NCBI GenBank assembly: GCA_963718605.1
Contig: OY970363.1
Coordinates: forward strand, 3,782,001 to 3,846,000
Reading direction: 5' to 3'
DNA: 64,000 nucleotides
Origin: JACCXE01 sp963718605
GTDB taxonomy: Bacteria > Actinomycetota > Acidimicrobiia > Acidimicrobiales > JACCXE01
Shown: positions 62,349 to 64,000 of the stretch, one piece after another
How the letters are laid out: each line of letters begins with the position of its first letter
How positions within the stretch are numbered: position 1 is the stretch's first letter
Program-made: the position numbers and the translations under genes
The notes under the pieces: generated by a model
Told to the model about the DNA's origin: nothing
The model's database searches: none
What the model saw: only the letters and a program-made list of their open reading frames with translations

Positions 62349-63096
62349 ATGAACGACGCGGCGGCGGTGATGATTCGTGCAGCGAACGTCTTCAAGACGT
62401 ACGAACGGGGCGACACGATCGTCCATGCGTTGCAGGGAGCAAACCTCGCGGTCGCCAAGGGCGAGTTCTGCTCGATCATGGGTCCGTCGGGCTCCGGTAA
62501 GTCGAGCCTGCTCCACCTGCTGGGCGGCCTCGACAATCCTTCCGCGGGCTACGTCGTCGTAGACGGCGAAGACCTGCGAGACATGCCCGACGACGAACTC
62601 ACCATGTTCCGTCGGCGCAAGCTTGGCTTCGTCTTCCAGTTCTTCAATCTCCTGCCGTCAATGACGGCGTGGGAGAACGCGGCGCTGCCACTCATGCTCG
62701 ACGGCCAGCGACTCAGCAAGCTCAGGCCGCGCGCCGTGGAGCTACTCGAACGCGTCGGACTCGGCCCCCGCGTGAACCACAAGCCGGGTCAATTGTCCGG
62801 CGGCCAGTTGCAGCGCGTCGCGCTTGCGCCGCGCGTTGATCGCGGACCCGGTGGTGCTGCTGGCCGACGAACCGACGGGCAATCTTGATTCCGAGTCCGG
62901 CGCCGAGGTGCTGCAACTGCTGCGCTCGGCCGCCGACGACGGACTGACCATTGTGATGGTGACCCACGACCGCAACGCCGCCAGCGTCGGCCACCGCACC
63001 GTCGATCTATGCGACGGGCGCGTCCTCGAACCGACGCCCGGGGCGCCAGCGCGTAAAAAGCCGGCGACACGGAAACGCGCGGTGGCGACGGTCTAG
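62349..63096 (+). CDS. MacB/LolD-like ABC ATPase, frameshifted as sequenced
   Basis: About 248 residues after correction. First frame: AANVFKTYERGDTIVHALQGANLAVAKGEFCSIMGPSGSGKSSLLHLLGGLDNPSAG (Walker A), VFQFFNLLPSMTAWENAALPLML (Q-loop), GQLSGGQLQRVALA (signature). One surplus base near 62818-62824 then puts the rest in the next frame: RALIADPVVLLADEPTGNLDSESGAEVLQLL (Walker B) and VTHDRNAASVGHRTVDLCDG. Start is ATG 62349; an ATG at 62370 is an alternative. Directly upstream of its permease. Confidence 0.85.
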
Positions 63097-63098
63097 CG

Positions 63099-64000
63099 AT
63101 GTCAGGTTTCGTCGCCCTCCACCTTCGACCCATTCGCAACCAGCCGCTGCGGGCGATCCTGTCCATGTCGGGCGTTGCCGTCGGCATCGCGTTGATGATC
63201 GCCATGCTCGGGCTGTTCGGGTCCATGACGAGTGCCGCCGACCGACTGACGAACTTGGCCGGCGGCGCCGACATCGAAGTCTCGGCGCCGAACGACTCAG
63301 GGCTGCCGGCGACGTTGCTGGACGAAGTCGCCGCAGTGCCGGGCGTGAAGGTGGCGGCGCCGCTCATGCGGACGAATGTGATTTTGGGCCGGGCCCCCGT
63401 TTTGCTGCTCGGACTCGACGAACGGCTCACACAGATTGGTGGCGGCGGCATCGACCTCGAGGCGTGCTTGCCTTCGACACTGCGCGCCGGCGAGGGCGTG
63501 CTCGTTGGGCCGGGGCTCGCCGATTCCCGCACGGCGCAGCTGGTGACGCCGGCGCACGCCACCAAGGTCAATGTCCTCGGGCGCATCAGCTGCCGCGCCG
63601 CTCGCGCCATCAACACCGGCCGCTTCGTCGCGGCACCGCTGGCGCTGGCTGAGCAACTCGGAGGGCGACCGGGCCGGCCCGATGCGATCGAAATCAAGGC
63701 GGCGCCGGGTGTGCGCCACGCCGAGCTGACGGGTGCCATCGAGCAGGTGGTCGCGGGGCGCGGTGTCGTCGCGACGCCGAAGCTGCTCGCCGCACAAGCG
63801 CGCAAGGGCACCGCCGCGTTCAAACAGGGCACGAGCGTGATGGTCGGGCTCTCTCTGGTAGTCGGCGCGTTCTGCGTGTTCAACACCGTGTCGATGACGG
63901 CGCTCGAGCGTCGCCGGGAACTGGCGACATTGCGCGCGATCGGCGGCCACCGGCGCCGGTTACTGCGCGACTTCCTGTTGGAGATGACGATGCTCGGCGT
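63099..64000 (+). CDS. FtsX/MacB-like ABC permease, C-terminus off window
   Basis: About 300 residues are present, cut by the right edge. The N-terminus has LRPIRNQPLRAILSMSGVAVGIALMIAMLGLFGSM (TM1, MacB type), then a periplasmic-type domain (VAAVPGVKVAAPLMRTNVILGRAPVLLLGLDER), and at the end VMVGLSLVVGAFCVFNTVSMTALERRRELATLRAIGGHRRRLLRDFLLEM, the FtsX signature. Starts 2 bases after the ATPase stop. Likely exports lipoproteins, peptides or lipids; the cargo is unknown. Confidence 0.85.
   Translation, partial: MSGFVALHLRPIRNQPLRAILSMSGVAVGIALMIAMLGLFGSMTSAADRLTNLAGGADIEVSAPNDSGLPATLLDEVAAVPGVKVAAPLMRTNVILGRAPVLLLGLDERLTQIGGGGIDLEACLPSTLRAGEGVLVGPGLADSRTAQLVTPAHATKVNVLGRISCRAARAINTGRFVAAPLALAEQLGGRPGRPDAIEIKAAPGVRHAELTGAIEQVVAGRGVVATPKLLAAQARKGTAAFKQGTSVMVGLSLVVGAFCVFNTVSMTALERRRELATLRAIGGHRRRLLRDFLLEMTMLG

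Overview
The window is a 64 kb piece of a high-GC, gene-dense actinobacterial chromosome. Several genes point to Actinobacteria: a multifunctional 2-oxoglutarate decarboxylase/dehydrogenase (kgd) without a lipoyl domain, two F420-type luciferase-like oxidoreductases, a mycothiol-type LmbE amidase, UvrD2 with an HRDC domain, a class E sortase, a DUF222-HNH endonuclease, an EttA ABC-F protein and a RskA-like anti-sigma factor. Thr-rich lipoproteins, a large IPT/FG-GAP surface protein and frequent leaderless starts suggest an Acidimicrobiia-like lineage. That placement is inference. I see no rRNA, tRNA, CRISPR array, insertion sequence or prophage. No stretch longer than about 160 bases lacks a gene.

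Layout. 1-9.7 kb: alcohol dehydrogenase end, phosphatase, LmbE amidase, sortase, CoA-transferase, LLM oxidoreductase, galT-galK and a 1045-residue secreted repeat protein. 9.7-15 kb: a tight minus-strand operon (alpha/beta hydrolase, membrane-anchored MurF-like ligase, ddl, zincin, ACT protein, peptide deformylase, PH-SHOCT). 15-25.6 kb: GH29 fucosidase, uvrD2, SRPBCC, then a repair/RNA operon on the minus strand (NYN-S1 RNase, AlkA-like glycosylase, xth, thioesterase) and a plus-strand M20-HAD-lipoprotein operon. 25.6-33.3 kb: kgd, ettA, and queD-queC-queE for preQ0. 33.3-38.4 kb: hrcA-dnaJ under a CIRCE operator, continuing into two surface-sugar-type genes. 38.4-45.7 kb: tyrosine autokinase, hemolysin III, hydrolase, GH2 beta-galactosidase, LLM enzyme. 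45.7-50.6 kb: small genes, a cold-shock-like protein and the HNH endonuclease. 50.6-56.3 kb: a heterodimeric ABC exporter with its HTH regulator, divergent from DUF4097-DUF2089. 56.3-64 kb: GH5, secreted nuclease, ChbG deacetylase, anti-sigma/ECF sigma facing a cupredoxin and two Tat-type ferritin-like proteins, then a MacB-like ABC system cut by the window end.

Three patterns cut across the gene list. (1) Four unlinked genes (uvrD2, DUF222-HNH, a 59-residue unknown protein, a secreted nuclease) share a near-identical promoter element, GTYACAC-N8-YAnnnT, 6-7 bases before the start codon. It resembles the mycobacterial RecA-NDp/PafBC DNA-damage promoter. (2) Eight genes, including essential-type genes such as peptide deformylase, are each interrupted by one frameshift, and all eight are in the +1 direction. 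(3) An ECF sigma/anti-sigma pair faces an envelope copper/di-iron protein operon across a 9-bp perfect inverted repeat that supplies the -35 element on both strands.

Neighbouring genes are usually coupled by ATGA/GTGA overlaps. Convergent pairs commonly overlap by 4-11 bases. Many genes have a TAnnnT box 6-8 bases before the start codon, the signature of leaderless transcripts, and I used this to choose several starts.
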